Source of the DNA: Dactylosporangium fulvum | Lineage (GTDB): Bacteria; Actinomycetota; Actinomycetes; Mycobacteriales; Micromonosporaceae | DNA length: 64,000 nt | Assembly (NCBI RefSeq): GCF_025137375.1 | Contig: NZ_CP073720.1 | Span: 2,318,501 to 2,382,500 of the forward strand | Reading direction: 5' to 3' | In this document: piece after piece, positions 1-8,397 of the stretch | How the letters are laid out: each line of letters starts with the position of its first letter | Position numbering within the stretch: the stretch's first letter is position 1 | Notes under the pieces: model-generated | Told to the model about the DNA's origin: nothing | The model's input: only the letters and a program-made list of their open reading frames with translations | Database searches by the model: none | Program-made: the position numbers and the translations under genes

Positions 1-2
1 TG

Positions 3-866
3 CGCGCCTACGCGGCGGAGGGCCACTCGCCGACGACCGTGCTCGACCGGGTCAACCGCCTGCTGGTCGGCACCGATCCGGACGCCATCGCCACCTGCTG
101 CTACCTGGAGCTGCACCTGAGGGAAGGCACCGCCACCGCCGTGCTGGCCGGGCACCTCCCGCCGGTCCTGTGCCACGACGGGGACGCCGGGCCGCTGCGC
201 CTGCGGCTGGGGCCGCCGCTCGGTGCGGCGCCCGACGTGCAGTACGTCGACACGACGCTGCGCATCCCGCCCGGCTCGGCGCTGCTGCTGTTCACCGACG
301 GTCTCGTCGAGGACCGCCGCTTCCCGATCGCGCGCGGCATGGCGGAGCTGCGCGCCGCGCTGGTGGGCGTGCCGACGGACGACCCGGCCGCGGTGGTGGA
401 GCGGGTGCTCGCCGCAGGCATCGGCCCGCAGCCGCGCCGCGACGACGTGGCGCTGCTGGCGATCAGCGTCGACGACGCCACCCGCGACGTGCCCGAGCCG
501 AGCGCGACCCGGCAGTTCCACAGCGATGCGGCCAGCGCCGCGTCGGCGCGCCGGTTCGCCGCCGACATGCTGACCGCCTGGGGCCTGTCCGACCTCGTCG
601 ACACCACACGGCTGCTGCTCGGCGAGGTCATCACGAACGCCGTCCAGTACACCGTCGGCGACGTGCGGGTGCGGATCGCCCTGCGGGGGCACCGCGTGCG
701 GGTCGAGGTCCACGACGCGGGCGAGCGCCGGCCCAGCCCGCGCTTCGTCGACGCCGACTCGGAGAGCGGCCGCGGGCTCCAGATCGTCGCCTCTCTCGCC
801 GCCGACTGGGGTTACGACGCCCACGACGCCGGGGGAAAGATCGTCTGGTTCGAGCTTTCCCGCTGA
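3..866 (+). CDS. SpoIIE-type PP2C phosphatase with C-terminal HATPase domain, 5'-truncated
   Basis: The reading frame is open from the first bases of the window, so the start lies upstream. The first ~155 visible residues match the end of a SpoIIE/RsbU PP2C-like phosphatase domain, including the LFTDGLVEDR segment and a late RRDDVALLAI segment with metal-binding Asp residues. From about residue 170 to the end there is a GHKL ATPase (anti-sigma kinase-like) domain: the N-box appears as GEVITNAVQYT, then VHDAGERRPS and ESGRGLQIV. This fusion is common in actinobacteria, where it controls anti-anti-sigma factors by phosphorylation state. A STAS protein at 7.0-7.4 kb is a possible but unproven partner. 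Any N-terminal sensor domain (GAF or PAS) would be outside the window. Confidence 0.9.
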   Translation, partial: RAYAAEGHSPTTVLDRVNRLLVGTDPDAIATCCYLELHLREGTATAVLAGHLPPVLCHDGDAGPLRLRLGPPLGAAPDVQYVDTTLRIPPGSALLLFTDGLVEDRRFPIARGMAELRAALVGVPTDDPAAVVERVLAAGIGPQPRRDDVALLAISVDDATRDVPEPSATRQFHSDAASAASARRFAADMLTAWGLSDLVDTTRLLLGEVITNAVQYTVGDVRVRIALRGHRVRVEVHDAGERRPSPRFVDADSESGRGLQIVASLAADWGYDAHDAGGKIVWFELSR

Positions 867-907
867 CATTTGGCAGAGGTCGTACTGGCTGAGGCGCACA
901 GTTCTGG

Positions 908-2359
908 ATGAATCCGCCCACATCGGTCCGGCGAACCCGGGAGACTGGACGGGTGACGCAGGTTGGACCGGTGGGAGGCGGCGGCGAACCGCGGACGGTG
1001 CTGTGGGCCTGGCGGCAGGCGCAGTTGGAGCAGGGCGGCCAGGACAGGCAGACACCCGCCGACCGGCGCCGGCGGCGGCACCGCCAAGATCGTCCAACCG
1101 ACAGTCTGGCACAGGACGGCCCGACCGACGGCCCGAAACAGGGCGATCAGGGCTATCTGCCGCAGCTCCAGTCGCGGCTGCGGCAGTCACTGGGGCGGGG
1201 CGGCCCGAGCGCGATCCGGCGTGTCGTGCGGCGGCTCGCCGACGTGCCGGCCGAGCAGCGCACCGTCCTGCACAGCGCGATCGCGTACGACCCGGAGGCG
1301 GCCGAGCGCGGGTTCGCCTGGATGCTGGAGCACTTCGACCAGCCGAACGCGGTCGTGCCGGCCCTGGCCCAGATCGGACCGGCGATCGAGGCGCTGACCG
1401 GCCCGCCCGGCCGGCAGTTCGACCTGTTCGGCCAGGCGCTGCTGGACGCGGTCCGGGAGACCGCCGGCGCCGCCGGGACCGGTGCGCACGGCGGTGCCGC
1501 CGGTGCTGCTGAGGGCGGTGCGGCAGGCGGTGCGGCAGGCACCGCGGGCTGGTCCGACGAGGATGCCGACGCCTGGCGCGACGGCTGGCGGTTCGTGGTC
1601 GGCTGGCTGCGCCAGGGCACTCAGTTGATGCACGGGGAGGCCCCCTTCTGGACCGGCACCGTCCTCGCCCACGACCGCCGCCGCGACGACGTCGCCGTGC
1701 TGACCGTCGCCACCGACCTGCCGTACCCGTTCCGTGCCGGCCAGCGCGCGATCGTCGAGTGCCACCGGGTGCCCGGCGCCTGGCGGGCCTGCTGGATCGG
1801 CGAGCCGCCCGCCGGGGACAACCACATCGAGATCCACGTCCAGGCCGTGCCGGGCGACGAGGCGACCGGTTCCCTCGTCCGGGCGACACACGTCGGCGAC
1901 CCCGTGCGGCTACATCGGGCCGAGGGCGACTTCGTGATCGAGGACGGCTCGGCGGGTGCGGTGCTCATCGTCGCCGAGGACATCCACGTGACCCCGATCA
2001 AGGCACTGCTGCCGGAGTTCGCCGGGCGCGGCGACGATCGCGTCGTGCACATCTTCTGGGGCGTCTCGACCCGCGACGACCTCTACGACCTGGAGTCCCT
2101 GCGCGAGCACGCCGCCCGCTGCGCCCACGCGACGGTGCATCCGGTCGTCGCGAGGGGCCCCGCCCACCCGTACCTCAGCGGCTCCCTCCCGCAGGTGGTC
2201 GTCGACTTCGGCGAGTGGACCTCGCACGACGTGTACCTCAGCGGCACACCCCTCGCGGTCGGCGTCATGCGCAACATGCTGATCGAGCGGCGGGTCGCGC
2301 CGGACCGGATCCACGCCGTCACGCTGGAGCCGTTCAGCGCCGACACCGGTCAGCGTTGA
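908..2359 (+). CDS. Flavohemoglobin-like FAD/NAD oxidoreductase (globin-like plus FNR-like)
   Basis: 483 residues from ATG 908; an in-frame GTG at 953 is an alternative start because the first ~100 residues are Gln/Arg-rich and unlike any domain. Residues ~110-240 look helical and globin-like, with an Ala/Gly-rich insert (~185-210). Residues ~245-480 have the ferredoxin-reductase layout: a beta-barrel FAD domain with YPFRAGQRAIVEC, then a nucleotide-binding domain with VLIVAEDIHVTPIKALL. The usual FAD motif RxYS is replaced by WRACWIG and the Gly-rich NAD loop is weak, so cofactor use is uncertain. Known relatives detoxify nitric oxide or pass electrons to haem. The 3' end overlaps the convergent sortase gene by 10 bp. 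Confidence 0.7.
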   Translation: MNPPTSVRRTRETGRVTQVGPVGGGGEPRTVLWAWRQAQLEQGGQDRQTPADRRRRRHRQDRPTDSLAQDGPTDGPKQGDQGYLPQLQSRLRQSLGRGGPSAIRRVVRRLADVPAEQRTVLHSAIAYDPEAAERGFAWMLEHFDQPNAVVPALAQIGPAIEALTGPPGRQFDLFGQALLDAVRETAGAAGTGAHGGAAGAAEGGAAGGAAGTAGWSDEDADAWRDGWRFVVGWLRQGTQLMHGEAPFWTGTVLAHDRRRDDVAVLTVATDLPYPFRAGQRAIVECHRVPGAWRACWIGEPPAGDNHIEIHVQAVPGDEATGSLVRATHVGDPVRLHRAEGDFVIEDGSAGAVLIVAEDIHVTPIKALLPEFAGRGDDRVVHIFWGVSTRDDLYDLESLREHAARCAHATVHPVVARGPAHPYLSGSLPQVVVDFGEWTSHDVYLSGTPLAVGVMRNMLIERRVAPDRIHAVTLEPFSADTGQR

Positions 2360-3060
2360 CGCCACGACGTCAAGGTCGCGGTGACCACGGTGTTGGCCAG
2401 GTAGCCGCCGCGCCGCCGGTCGAACGCGCCGCCGCACGTCACCAGCCGCAGCTGCGCGTGGTCCGCCGGCCCGTACACCAGGTCGGCGGGGAAGTCCGCC
2501 TTCGCGAACATCCGCACCGAGTCGACCCGGAACACCACCGTGGAGCCGTCCTCCCGGGTCACCGTCACCAGGTCGCCGGGCTTGAGCCGGCCCAGGTCGT
2601 AGAAGACGGCCGGGCCGCTGGCCGCCGTGTCGACGTGACCGACGAGCACCGAGTTGCCGATCTCGCCGGGCGTCGGCCCCCGCCGGTACCACCCGACGTT
2701 CTTCGGGTTCTGCAGGGACGGCGTCTCGAGCATGCCGTCGCGGTCCACGTCCACGGCCTGCACCGGCGCGTCCACCTCGATCGTCCCGATGGCCAGCCGC
2801 GCCGGCGGCGACTCGGGCAGGCCGGCCCCGCCCCGCGCCGTCGCGGCGCCGACGCCTGCGGAGGACCCGCCGTCAGCGGCGATGAACGGCGGCGGGCCGG
2901 ATCCGCCGGTGAACGACGCGCCGATGAGCGACACGCCGCAGACCACGACGGCGATCAGGGCCATGGCCGTGGTGGCACGCCAGGTGCCGTCCCGGCGCAC
3001 GAGGAAGCGCTCCGGCGATCGGTGGGAGCGCAGAGCGTGCCGGCTCTGGTACTCGGACAC
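2350..3060 (-). CDS. Class F-like sortase
   Basis: 236 residues. A short basic N-terminus is followed by one membrane helix (~residues 30-52), a Gly/Ala-rich linker and a sortase domain (~80-236). The catalytic His is in VGHVDT, the Cys in LVTCGG, and an Arg follows in FDRRRGG; these are the His-Cys-Arg residues of sortases. Sortases cut a cell-wall sorting signal between Thr and Gly and attach the protein to peptidoglycan or to another protein. The gene follows, on the same strand with a 66-bp gap, an exported protein ending in an LMATG-plus-helix tail, so the two probably form a sortase-substrate pair. Class F is inferred from its short form and actinobacterial context. Confidence 0.88.
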   Translation of the reverse strand: MSEYQSRHALRSHRSPERFLVRRDGTWRATTAMALIAVVVCGVSLIGASFTGGSGPPPFIAADGGSSAGVGAATARGGAGLPESPPARLAIGTIEVDAPVQAVDVDRDGMLETPSLQNPKNVGWYRRGPTPGEIGNSVLVGHVDTAASGPAVFYDLGRLKPGDLVTVTREDGSTVVFRVDSVRMFAKADFPADLVYGPADHAQLRLVTCGGAFDRRRGGYLANTVVTATLTSWRQR

Positions 3061-3126
3061 GGATCAGGTCACCGACTCAGGTCACCGCCCGGCCCCCCGT
3101 GTCGCGGCTCCGGTCGTCACCCGGGG

Positions 3127-3681
3127 TCACGACGGGCGGCCCCGGCGCAGGAGCAGTGCCCCCGCGGCGCCGATGACGAGGAGGCTGCCTCCGGTGGCCA
3201 TCAGCGCGGCGTTCGCGCCCCGCGTGGTGGCACCGCCACCCGCCGGCACCCCGCCCGAGGGCGAGACGACGAGCTGGACGACCGAGGACGTGCCGTCGGC
3301 GCAGTCGAGGCTCACCAGGAACGTGCCCGGGCTGATGGACTGCGGGATGTCCACGGCCAGGGAGAAGACCCCGCTGGTCGAACCGGCCTGCATCGGGAGG
3401 CGCGCCGACAGCCCCAGGACGGTCCCGGCGACGTCGGCGGAACGGACCCCGACGGCGCACACGATGCTGAATGTGACCCTTCCACCCGGCTGGACCGTCT
3501 CGGGGCTGACCGAACCGACCGGACTTGCCGGCGAGATCGTTTCGGTCGTACCGGGCGAAACGCTCGCCGACGCACTCGGTGAGGCGCTCGCCGAGCCGGA
3601 CGGCTCAGCCGCCGCCACGCCGGGCAGCACGAGGAGCGCGGTCACGCCACCGAGCGCGACGCCACTGAGGATTCGTCGCAT
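3127..3681 (-). CDS. Exported protein with LMATG sorting-like C-terminus
   Basis: 185 residues from the ATG at 3681; a GTG at 3720 would add 13 residues before the signal peptide and is less likely. It starts with a typical signal peptide (MRRILSGVALGGVTALLV, cleavage near AAAEP), then a Ser/Ala-rich stretch, a beta-rich domain of about 100 residues with two Cys (VCAVG and LDCAD) that may form a disulfide, and a Gly/Pro linker. The tail LMATGGSLLVIGAAGALLL followed by RRGRPS has the LPXTG-helix-positive-charge layout with Pro replaced by Met. The sortase gene lies immediately downstream on the same strand. Function of the folded domain is not recognised. Confidence 0.75.
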   Translation of the reverse strand: MRRILSGVALGGVTALLVLPGVAAAEPSGSASASPSASASVSPGTTETISPASPVGSVSPETVQPGGRVTFSIVCAVGVRSADVAGTVLGLSARLPMQAGSTSGVFSLAVDIPQSISPGTFLVSLDCADGTSSVVQLVVSPSGGVPAGGGATTRGANAALMATGGSLLVIGAAGALLLRRGRPS

Positions 3682-3812
3682 GGGTCCATTTGCCGGGAAT
3701 CCGGGGTGACTGCTGAACACCCGCCGCGGGCGATCACGCCCGCTCGTTGTACTCCGCGTGACACGATGCCGGGTGGCGATTCGCCGATAAGATCACCCCC
3801 GGCGGCCCGGGT

Positions 3813-4028
3813 GTGACCAATTTCCACAACGACAACGAGCGGCTCGCGTTCGGCGCTGATGTCCTGGTCAACGGCCTTGACCTGGTGCTCGATCCCACCG
3901 GCCTGCTCTCGCGATGCGAGACGGTGACCCAGGAAACGATGGTCTGGCACTTCTCGCAGTGCGACGATGAATTCGGGCGGCGCTTGGCCGAGACCCTCGG
4001 CCTCGACCACGACGTCGTCAAGGCGTGA
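3813..4028 (+). CDS. Small protein or catalase C-terminal-like remnant
   Basis: 71 residues from GTG 3813, with strongly GC-ended codons, so it looks coding. The end (VWHFSQCDDEFGRRLAETLG) resembles the C-terminal helix of haem catalases, where a DPxxGRRxA-type segment is usual. The frame is open back to 3762 with no ATG, and no catalase core is present in the window. It may be a free-standing small gene or a decayed catalase tail. The resemblance was judged by eye only. No Shine-Dalgarno sequence is obvious. Longer open frames on the opposite strand here have poor codon structure. Confidence 0.4.
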   Translation: MTNFHNDNERLAFGADVLVNGLDLVLDPTGLLSRCETVTQETMVWHFSQCDDEFGRRLAETLGLDHDVVKA

Positions 4029-4235
4029 CCCGGACGCCCTCGGCGCCTCGGGTGCTCTTTGACGGCCCCTGCCTCTGGCGCGTTACGAGTAGGAAATATC
4101 GCAGTGACGCGCCCCGCCGCACGGCGGGGTGCATCCATCTGAAATCCTGCCTGGCGCGGCGCCATAAGCGCCGGTCGTGGGCAATGACGGCCGCGGCCAG
4201 GAGCCGGACTGCGGGACGAGACGGGAACGACGCGC

Positions 4236-5519
4236 ATGAGTGAGTACAAGATCACCCACCCGGATGGCGAGCTCGATCTGCCGGTACACAAAGCGACCGA
4301 AGGGCCTTCCGGGCTCGAGATCAGCAAACTACTCAAGGAGACCGGGCAGGTCACGCTCGACACGGGTTTCGTCAACACCGCGTCGTGCGTCTCGTCGATC
4401 ACCTACATCGACGGTGACCAGGGCATCCTGCGATACCGCGGATATCCCATCGAGCAGCTCGCCGAGCAGTCCAGCTTCCTCGAGACGTCCTACCTGCTGA
4501 TCCACGGTGAGCTGCCGACCAGCCAGCAGCTCACCGAGTTCACCAACCGCATCCAGCACCATACGCTCCTGCACGAGGAACTGCGCCGGTTCTTCGACGG
4601 CTTCCCCCGTGACGCCCACCCCATGGCGGTGCTCTCGTCCGCGGTGAGCGCGCTGTCGACCTTCTACCAGGACAGCCTCAACCCGTTCGACGACGAGCAG
4701 GTCGAGATCTCCACGATCCGGCTCATGGCCAAGGTGCCGACCATCGCGTCGTACGCCTACAAGAAGGCCATCGGCCAGCCGATGCTCTACCCGGACAACT
4801 CGCTCGGCTACGTCGAGAACTTCCTGCGCATGACCTTCGGCGTGCCCGCCACGCCGTACGAGATCGACCCGGTCTTCGTCAAGGTCCTCGACATGCTCCT
4901 GCTGCTGCACGCCGACCACGAGCAGAACTGCTCCACCTCGACGGTCCGCCTCGTCGGCTCCAGCCAGGCCAACCTCTTCGCCTCCGTCTCCGCGGGCGTC
5001 AACGCGCTCTTCGGCCCGCTGCACGGCGGTGCCAACCAGGCCGTCCTCGAGATGCTCCAGCGCATCCAGTCCGACGGCGGCGACGTCAACGCGTTCGTCC
5101 GCAAGGTCAAGAACAAGGAGGACGGCGTCCGGCTCATGGGCTTCGGCCACCGGGTCTACAAGAACTACGACCCGCGCGCCGCCCTGGTCAAGAAGGCCGC
5201 CCAGGACGTGCTCGGCCGCATGGCCAAGCCCGACCCGCTGCTCGACCTGGCGATGCAGCTCGAGGAGATCGCGCTCGCCGACGACTTCTTCGTCTCCCGG
5301 AAGCTGTACCCCAACGTCGACTTCTACACCGGCCTCATCTACAAGGCGATGGGCTTCCCGACCACGATGTTCACCGTGCTCTTCGCGCTCGGCCGGCTCC
5401 CCGGCTGGATCGCCCAGTGGCGCGAGATGATCAACGATCCGGACACCAAGATCGGCCGTCCCCGGCAGGTCTACATCGGTTACGGGCAACGGGATTACGC
5501 CCCGATTGCCGGTCGGTAA
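4236..5519 (+). CDS. gltA: Citrate synthase
   Basis: 427 residues, full length for the type II (hexameric-type) bacterial enzyme. It condenses oxaloacetate and acetyl-CoA to citrate in the TCA cycle. The N-terminal beta domain is present (YKITHPDGELDLP), followed by GILRYRGYPIEQLA. The catalytic residues are visible: His in LLLHADHEQN (~residue 227), His in MGFGHRVYKNYDPR (~303) and Asp in PNVDFYTG (~360). ATG 4236 fits the family N-terminus; a weak purine-rich stretch (gggacgagacggga) lies upstream. The gene stands alone, with 207 bp before it and 122 bp after it. Confidence 0.97.
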   Translation: MSEYKITHPDGELDLPVHKATEGPSGLEISKLLKETGQVTLDTGFVNTASCVSSITYIDGDQGILRYRGYPIEQLAEQSSFLETSYLLIHGELPTSQQLTEFTNRIQHHTLLHEELRRFFDGFPRDAHPMAVLSSAVSALSTFYQDSLNPFDDEQVEISTIRLMAKVPTIASYAYKKAIGQPMLYPDNSLGYVENFLRMTFGVPATPYEIDPVFVKVLDMLLLLHADHEQNCSTSTVRLVGSSQANLFASVSAGVNALFGPLHGGANQAVLEMLQRIQSDGGDVNAFVRKVKNKEDGVRLMGFGHRVYKNYDPRAALVKKAAQDVLGRMAKPDPLLDLAMQLEEIALADDFFVSRKLYPNVDFYTGLIYKAMGFPTTMFTVLFALGRLPGWIAQWREMINDPDTKIGRPRQVYIGYGQRDYAPIAGR

Positions 5520-5641
5520 AGACCCGCTGCGCCAACCGCTTCTTGCTCGTTTGTCTACTTGACGGAGATCGACCCCGGCTGTCTCATACATGAGTCCGTT
5601 GGGGTCGTTGTCCGTTTTCGACAGGGAGCAATCGGAGCTAC

Positions 5642-6307
5642 ATGAGCGCGCCAACGTTGTCGCCGCTACTCACCGCGGCCGTGCAGGACCGGACGTCCGG
5701 GGCGACCGGGGTGGCCCGGCAGGTGCTCGACGGACTCGCCGAGTTCGTGCACGACCCGCCGGCCCTGCGGGCCGTGGTGGCCCCGCTGCCCGGACTCCTG
5801 CCCGGGTATGCCTCGATGTGGCACATCGCGCGCGCCGCGAACAGCGACGACCCGGGCCCCGCGCTGCGGGCGATCCGGGATCAGCTCGACCGTGACGTCG
5901 AGCTGAGCGTCGGCCTGGCCACGCGCCTGCTGCAGGTGCGCGGCGGCTGGGTGCGCACCGCGCCGAGCAGCGCCCTCGTCAAGGCCGTCGCGGCCGGCCT
6001 GCCCGCCGGCACGGTGGACGCCCCCGGCACCGAGGGCCTCCAGCCGGTCACCGGGCTGGCCGGCGCCGACGCCATCAGCCCGACCCGGGTCCTCAACATC
6101 AAGGGCACGCTGGCCCTGGCCCGCAGCGTCCCGACGGTCGTCGTCACGACGTCGCTCAAACTGGTGCCGGAGGACGTGTTCGCCGGACTGGGCTCGCCGT
6201 TGTTCGAGCGGATCCCGCTGGACGCGTTCTGGGCCGTGGTGCTGGACGGCGAGCTGCTGACGCCGGCCGAGGCGGCCCGCCGCGCCGCGCTGCTGCCGTC
6301 GGCGTAG
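5642..6307 (+). CDS. eIF-2B/MtnA-superfamily-like protein
   Basis: 221 residues, preceded by gggagcaatcggagct, a plausible ribosome-binding site. The C-terminal half contains GADAISPTRVLNIKGTLALA and VPTVVVTTSLKLVPEDVF, matching the GADAI...NKxGT...P segments of the eIF-2B alpha/beta/delta and methylthioribose-1-phosphate isomerase fold. Family members are normally 300-350 residues; here the N-terminal half is short and variable, and the usual catalytic Cys/Asp of MtnA is not evident. It is probably a sugar-phosphate-binding relative, not a translation factor. The substrate cannot be told. It is downstream of citrate synthase on the same strand. Confidence 0.65.
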   Translation: MSAPTLSPLLTAAVQDRTSGATGVARQVLDGLAEFVHDPPALRAVVAPLPGLLPGYASMWHIARAANSDDPGPALRAIRDQLDRDVELSVGLATRLLQVRGGWVRTAPSSALVKAVAAGLPAGTVDAPGTEGLQPVTGLAGADAISPTRVLNIKGTLALARSVPTVVVTTSLKLVPEDVFAGLGSPLFERIPLDAFWAVVLDGELLTPAEAARRAALLPSA

Positions 6308-7009
6308 GGGTTCGCCCCCGCCCGCTGATCCTCTGTCAGATCCTCCGTCAGGTCCTCCGTCTGATCCGTTGCCTGAACCGCCCAGCGGCGCTTCGTTCGG
6401 TGCGCCTGTCCGGTGCTTCGTTCATTCGGTCCTTCGCCCGGTTGTTCGTCCGCCCTTTGCGCGTTCAGCGTCCGGGTGGGGTCCGTTCGTGCACGGCGAG
6501 TGCACCGACCGTCGTCCTGATCCCGTTGGCACGCCACCATTTGTTCGATCGTGTGCAGTCCACCCCTCCACATTGGACAGATCCGCACGATCGCCAAGAC
6601 GGCACGATTGAGGGGCTGTGCAGTGGCTCCGGTTGGGAGTACATTGCGTGGCATCCCAAGGACGGCCGGGGCCGCCGCTTCCCCCGTGGCGGCGGCCCCG
6701 GTCCTGGGTTTCCGGGCCGGTTTCCTCGCGCTTCCCGCCTTCCGGGCTCGTCAGCGTTCCAGGTCGGTCAGCGTTCCAGGTCGGTCAGCGTTCCAGGTCG
6801 GTCAGCGCCTTCCGGCTTCAGCGTGTTTCGTGTCCGTCGATGTGGGACACCACATCGCCATGGCCGCTGGCAAAACCTCCGCCCGGCGGGAACCGCCGAG
6901 GGGGCCGCCGGCATGGGCACCGTGGTGGTCGACCGCGTCTGAGTGGTGCACGAGGACCGGCGTTCGGCTCGACCCGCGCCCGTCCTCGTGGAGCGCGCTT
7001 CGCCGGCGG
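6308..7009. other. Gene-free 702-bp interval with short repeats
   Basis: No frame here shows consistent coding codon use. It holds a 12-bp tandem motif near 6335-6370, Thr/Ser-poor gttcggt/gttcgtc runs at 6395-6450, an inverted repeat with arms CGATCGTG/CACGATCG at about 6547-6594, and three perfect 17-bp repeats at 6752-6802. It separates the eIF-2B-like gene from the convergent STAS gene. Confidence 0.7.
6752..6802. repeat. 3 x 17-bp tandem repeat
   Basis: Three identical consecutive copies of cagcgttccaggtcggt, followed by a partial fourth. They lie in non-coding DNA. Confidence 0.95.
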
Positions 7010-7396
7010 CTACCGCAGCCCCGGTAGCCCCATTACCCCGGCGCCCGACACCGGGGCGTCCTCGGGCAGTTCGGGCAGCCCGAACAGCTCCGTCAGCCCG
7101 GTCACCTGCAACATCCGGTGCACAAATGGTGACGGGCTGCGCACGTCCATGCGACCGCCGAACTCACGGGCCTTGTTGTTGATGGCGACCAGCGTGCCGA
7201 TACCGATCGAATCCATGAACGGGACCCGCCGCAGGTCTACTGTGAGCAGGTGGGGACGGTACGTGTCCACCGTCTCGAGCACCACCGAACGCAGCGCTCC
7301 CACTGTCGCCGCCTCCAGCGGCCCGAGGACTTCCACCACGATCGTGCTGTCCGAACCCTCCCCGGAGCGGTGTGTCCGGACCATTGCGTCGCCCAT
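7010..7396 (-). CDS. STAS-domain anti-sigma factor antagonist
   Basis: 128 residues from ATG 7396 (ATG 7384 is a second choice). The STAS domain fills most of it: LTVDLRRVPFMDSIGIGTLVA contains the conserved Asp-Ser of SpoIIAA/RsbV-type proteins, where Ser is the phosphorylation site that switches binding to an anti-sigma factor. The C-terminal ~20 residues are Gly/Pro-rich. It acts in partner-switching control of alternative sigma factors; neither the sigma factor nor its kinase is adjacent. The start is limited by the upstream exchanger gene, which ends at 7432 on the same strand. Longer upstream in-frame starts would overlap that gene and are less likely. Confidence 0.85.
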   Translation of the reverse strand: MGDAMVRTHRSGEGSDSTIVVEVLGPLEAATVGALRSVVLETVDTYRPHLLTVDLRRVPFMDSIGIGTLVAINNKAREFGGRMDVRSPSPFVHRMLQVTGLTELFGLPELPEDAPVSGAGVMGLPGLR

Positions 7397-7431
7397 TCGA
7401 CCCGCGTACCCAGCGCGCCGGATCGGAAACG

Positions 7432-8397
7432 TCACGGATTCGCAGAGATCAACAGTGGGAGCATCAGTGCGTACGAGCAGAGCAGGACCGCCGCCTCCGG
7501 CCGGGTGATGCGGTTGCCGCGCTTGAGCAGCAGCCACGCGAGCACCCCGGCGCCCACCATCGCGGTCACCGCGGCGAACCCGAACGGCGCGATCGTGTCC
7601 TCGCCGGCCGCCAGCCCGACGACCGCCCCGCCGATCAGGCTGTTGAACAGGTTGCTGCCCAGCAGGTTGCCGACCATCAGGTCACCTTGGCCGCGTCGCT
7701 GCGCCTGCACCGCCGTCGTCAGTTCCGGCAGCGCCGTGCTGCCCGCCAGCAGCGTGAACCCGATGACCGTGTCGCTCACCCCCCACCGGTGCGCCAGCGT
7801 GCTCGCGTTGGCCACCAGCAGTTGCGCGCCACCCAGCGTCGCGGCGAGCCCGAGGAGGGTCCGGACGGCCTCCACCCACCAGCGGCCGGGCGGCGGGGAG
7901 GGCTCGACGAACGCCGCCACGTCATCCGGCAGCGGATCATCCGGCGGTACGCGCGAAAGGCGCACCAACAGCACCAGCGCGCCGACAGTCAGCACCGCGA
8001 GCAGTACACCCGCGACGAACTTCATGCCCACGAGCGCGAACGCCCCGAAGATCGCCACGCTGGCGACCATCAGCGGCGCCTCGCGAACCGGCACCGACGA
8101 GCGGACCACCACCGGCGAGACGATGGCGACGACGCCGAGGATCAGCGTCACGTTGAGAATGTTCGACCCGACGAGGCTGCCCAGCGCCAGCCCCGCATCG
8201 TCCCGCACGGCGGCGACGCCCGACACGACGAACTCGGGGGCGCTCGTGCCCAGGCCGATCACCACGACCCCGACGATCACCGGCGCCACCCGCAGGACCG
8301 TGGCCAGTCGCCCGGCACCGACGACGAGCTGGTCGGCGCCGACGGCCAGCACGGCAAGACCGACGATGCCGAGCCCGATCACCAACAGGGTCGACAT
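7432..8397 (-). CDS. Sodium/calcium exchanger family membrane protein
   Basis: 321 residues from ATG 8397. It is a CaCA-superfamily cation antiporter with about ten hydrophobic helices and two inverted alpha repeats: VVVIGLGTSAPEFVVSG followed by GSLVGSNILNV in the first half, and FTLLAGSTALPELTTAV followed by GNLLGSNLFNS in the second. The acidic residue in each repeat (Glu of APE and LPE) is the expected Ca2+ ligand. A soluble, acidic loop (~140-165) links the halves. The family exchanges Na+ or H+ for Ca2+ at the plasma membrane. It may be co-transcribed with the STAS gene 35 bp downstream. Confidence 0.9.
   Translation of the reverse strand: MSTLLVIGLGIVGLAVLAVGADQLVVGAGRLATVLRVAPVIVGVVVIGLGTSAPEFVVSGVAAVRDDAGLALGSLVGSNILNVTLILGVVAIVSPVVVRSSVPVREAPLMVASVAIFGAFALVGMKFVAGVLLAVLTVGALVLLVRLSRVPPDDPLPDDVAAFVEPSPPPGRWWVEAVRTLLGLAATLGGAQLLVANASTLAHRWGVSDTVIGFTLLAGSTALPELTTAVQAQRRGQGDLMVGNLLGSNLFNSLIGGAVVGLAAGEDTIAPFGFAAVTAMVGAGVLAWLLLKRGNRITRPEAAVLLCSYALMLPLLISANP

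Noticed and set aside
1759..3582. 607-residue open frame on +
   Set aside because: Arg/Ala/Pro-rich, runs over the siderophore-type reductase, sortase and exported-protein genes in another frame; no domain and wrong codon pattern.
3734..4402. 222-residue frame on minus over the citrate synthase 5' region
   Set aside because: Overlaps a certain gene and has poor GC3; no family features.
4329..5654. 441-residue frame antisense to citrate synthase
   Set aside because: Val/Asp/Leu/Glu-only composition caused by the high-GC coding strand on the opposite side.
6547..6594. Third copy of the palindromic element
   Set aside because: Only the CGATCGTG arms match; the inner arms differ, so it is not placed in the family.
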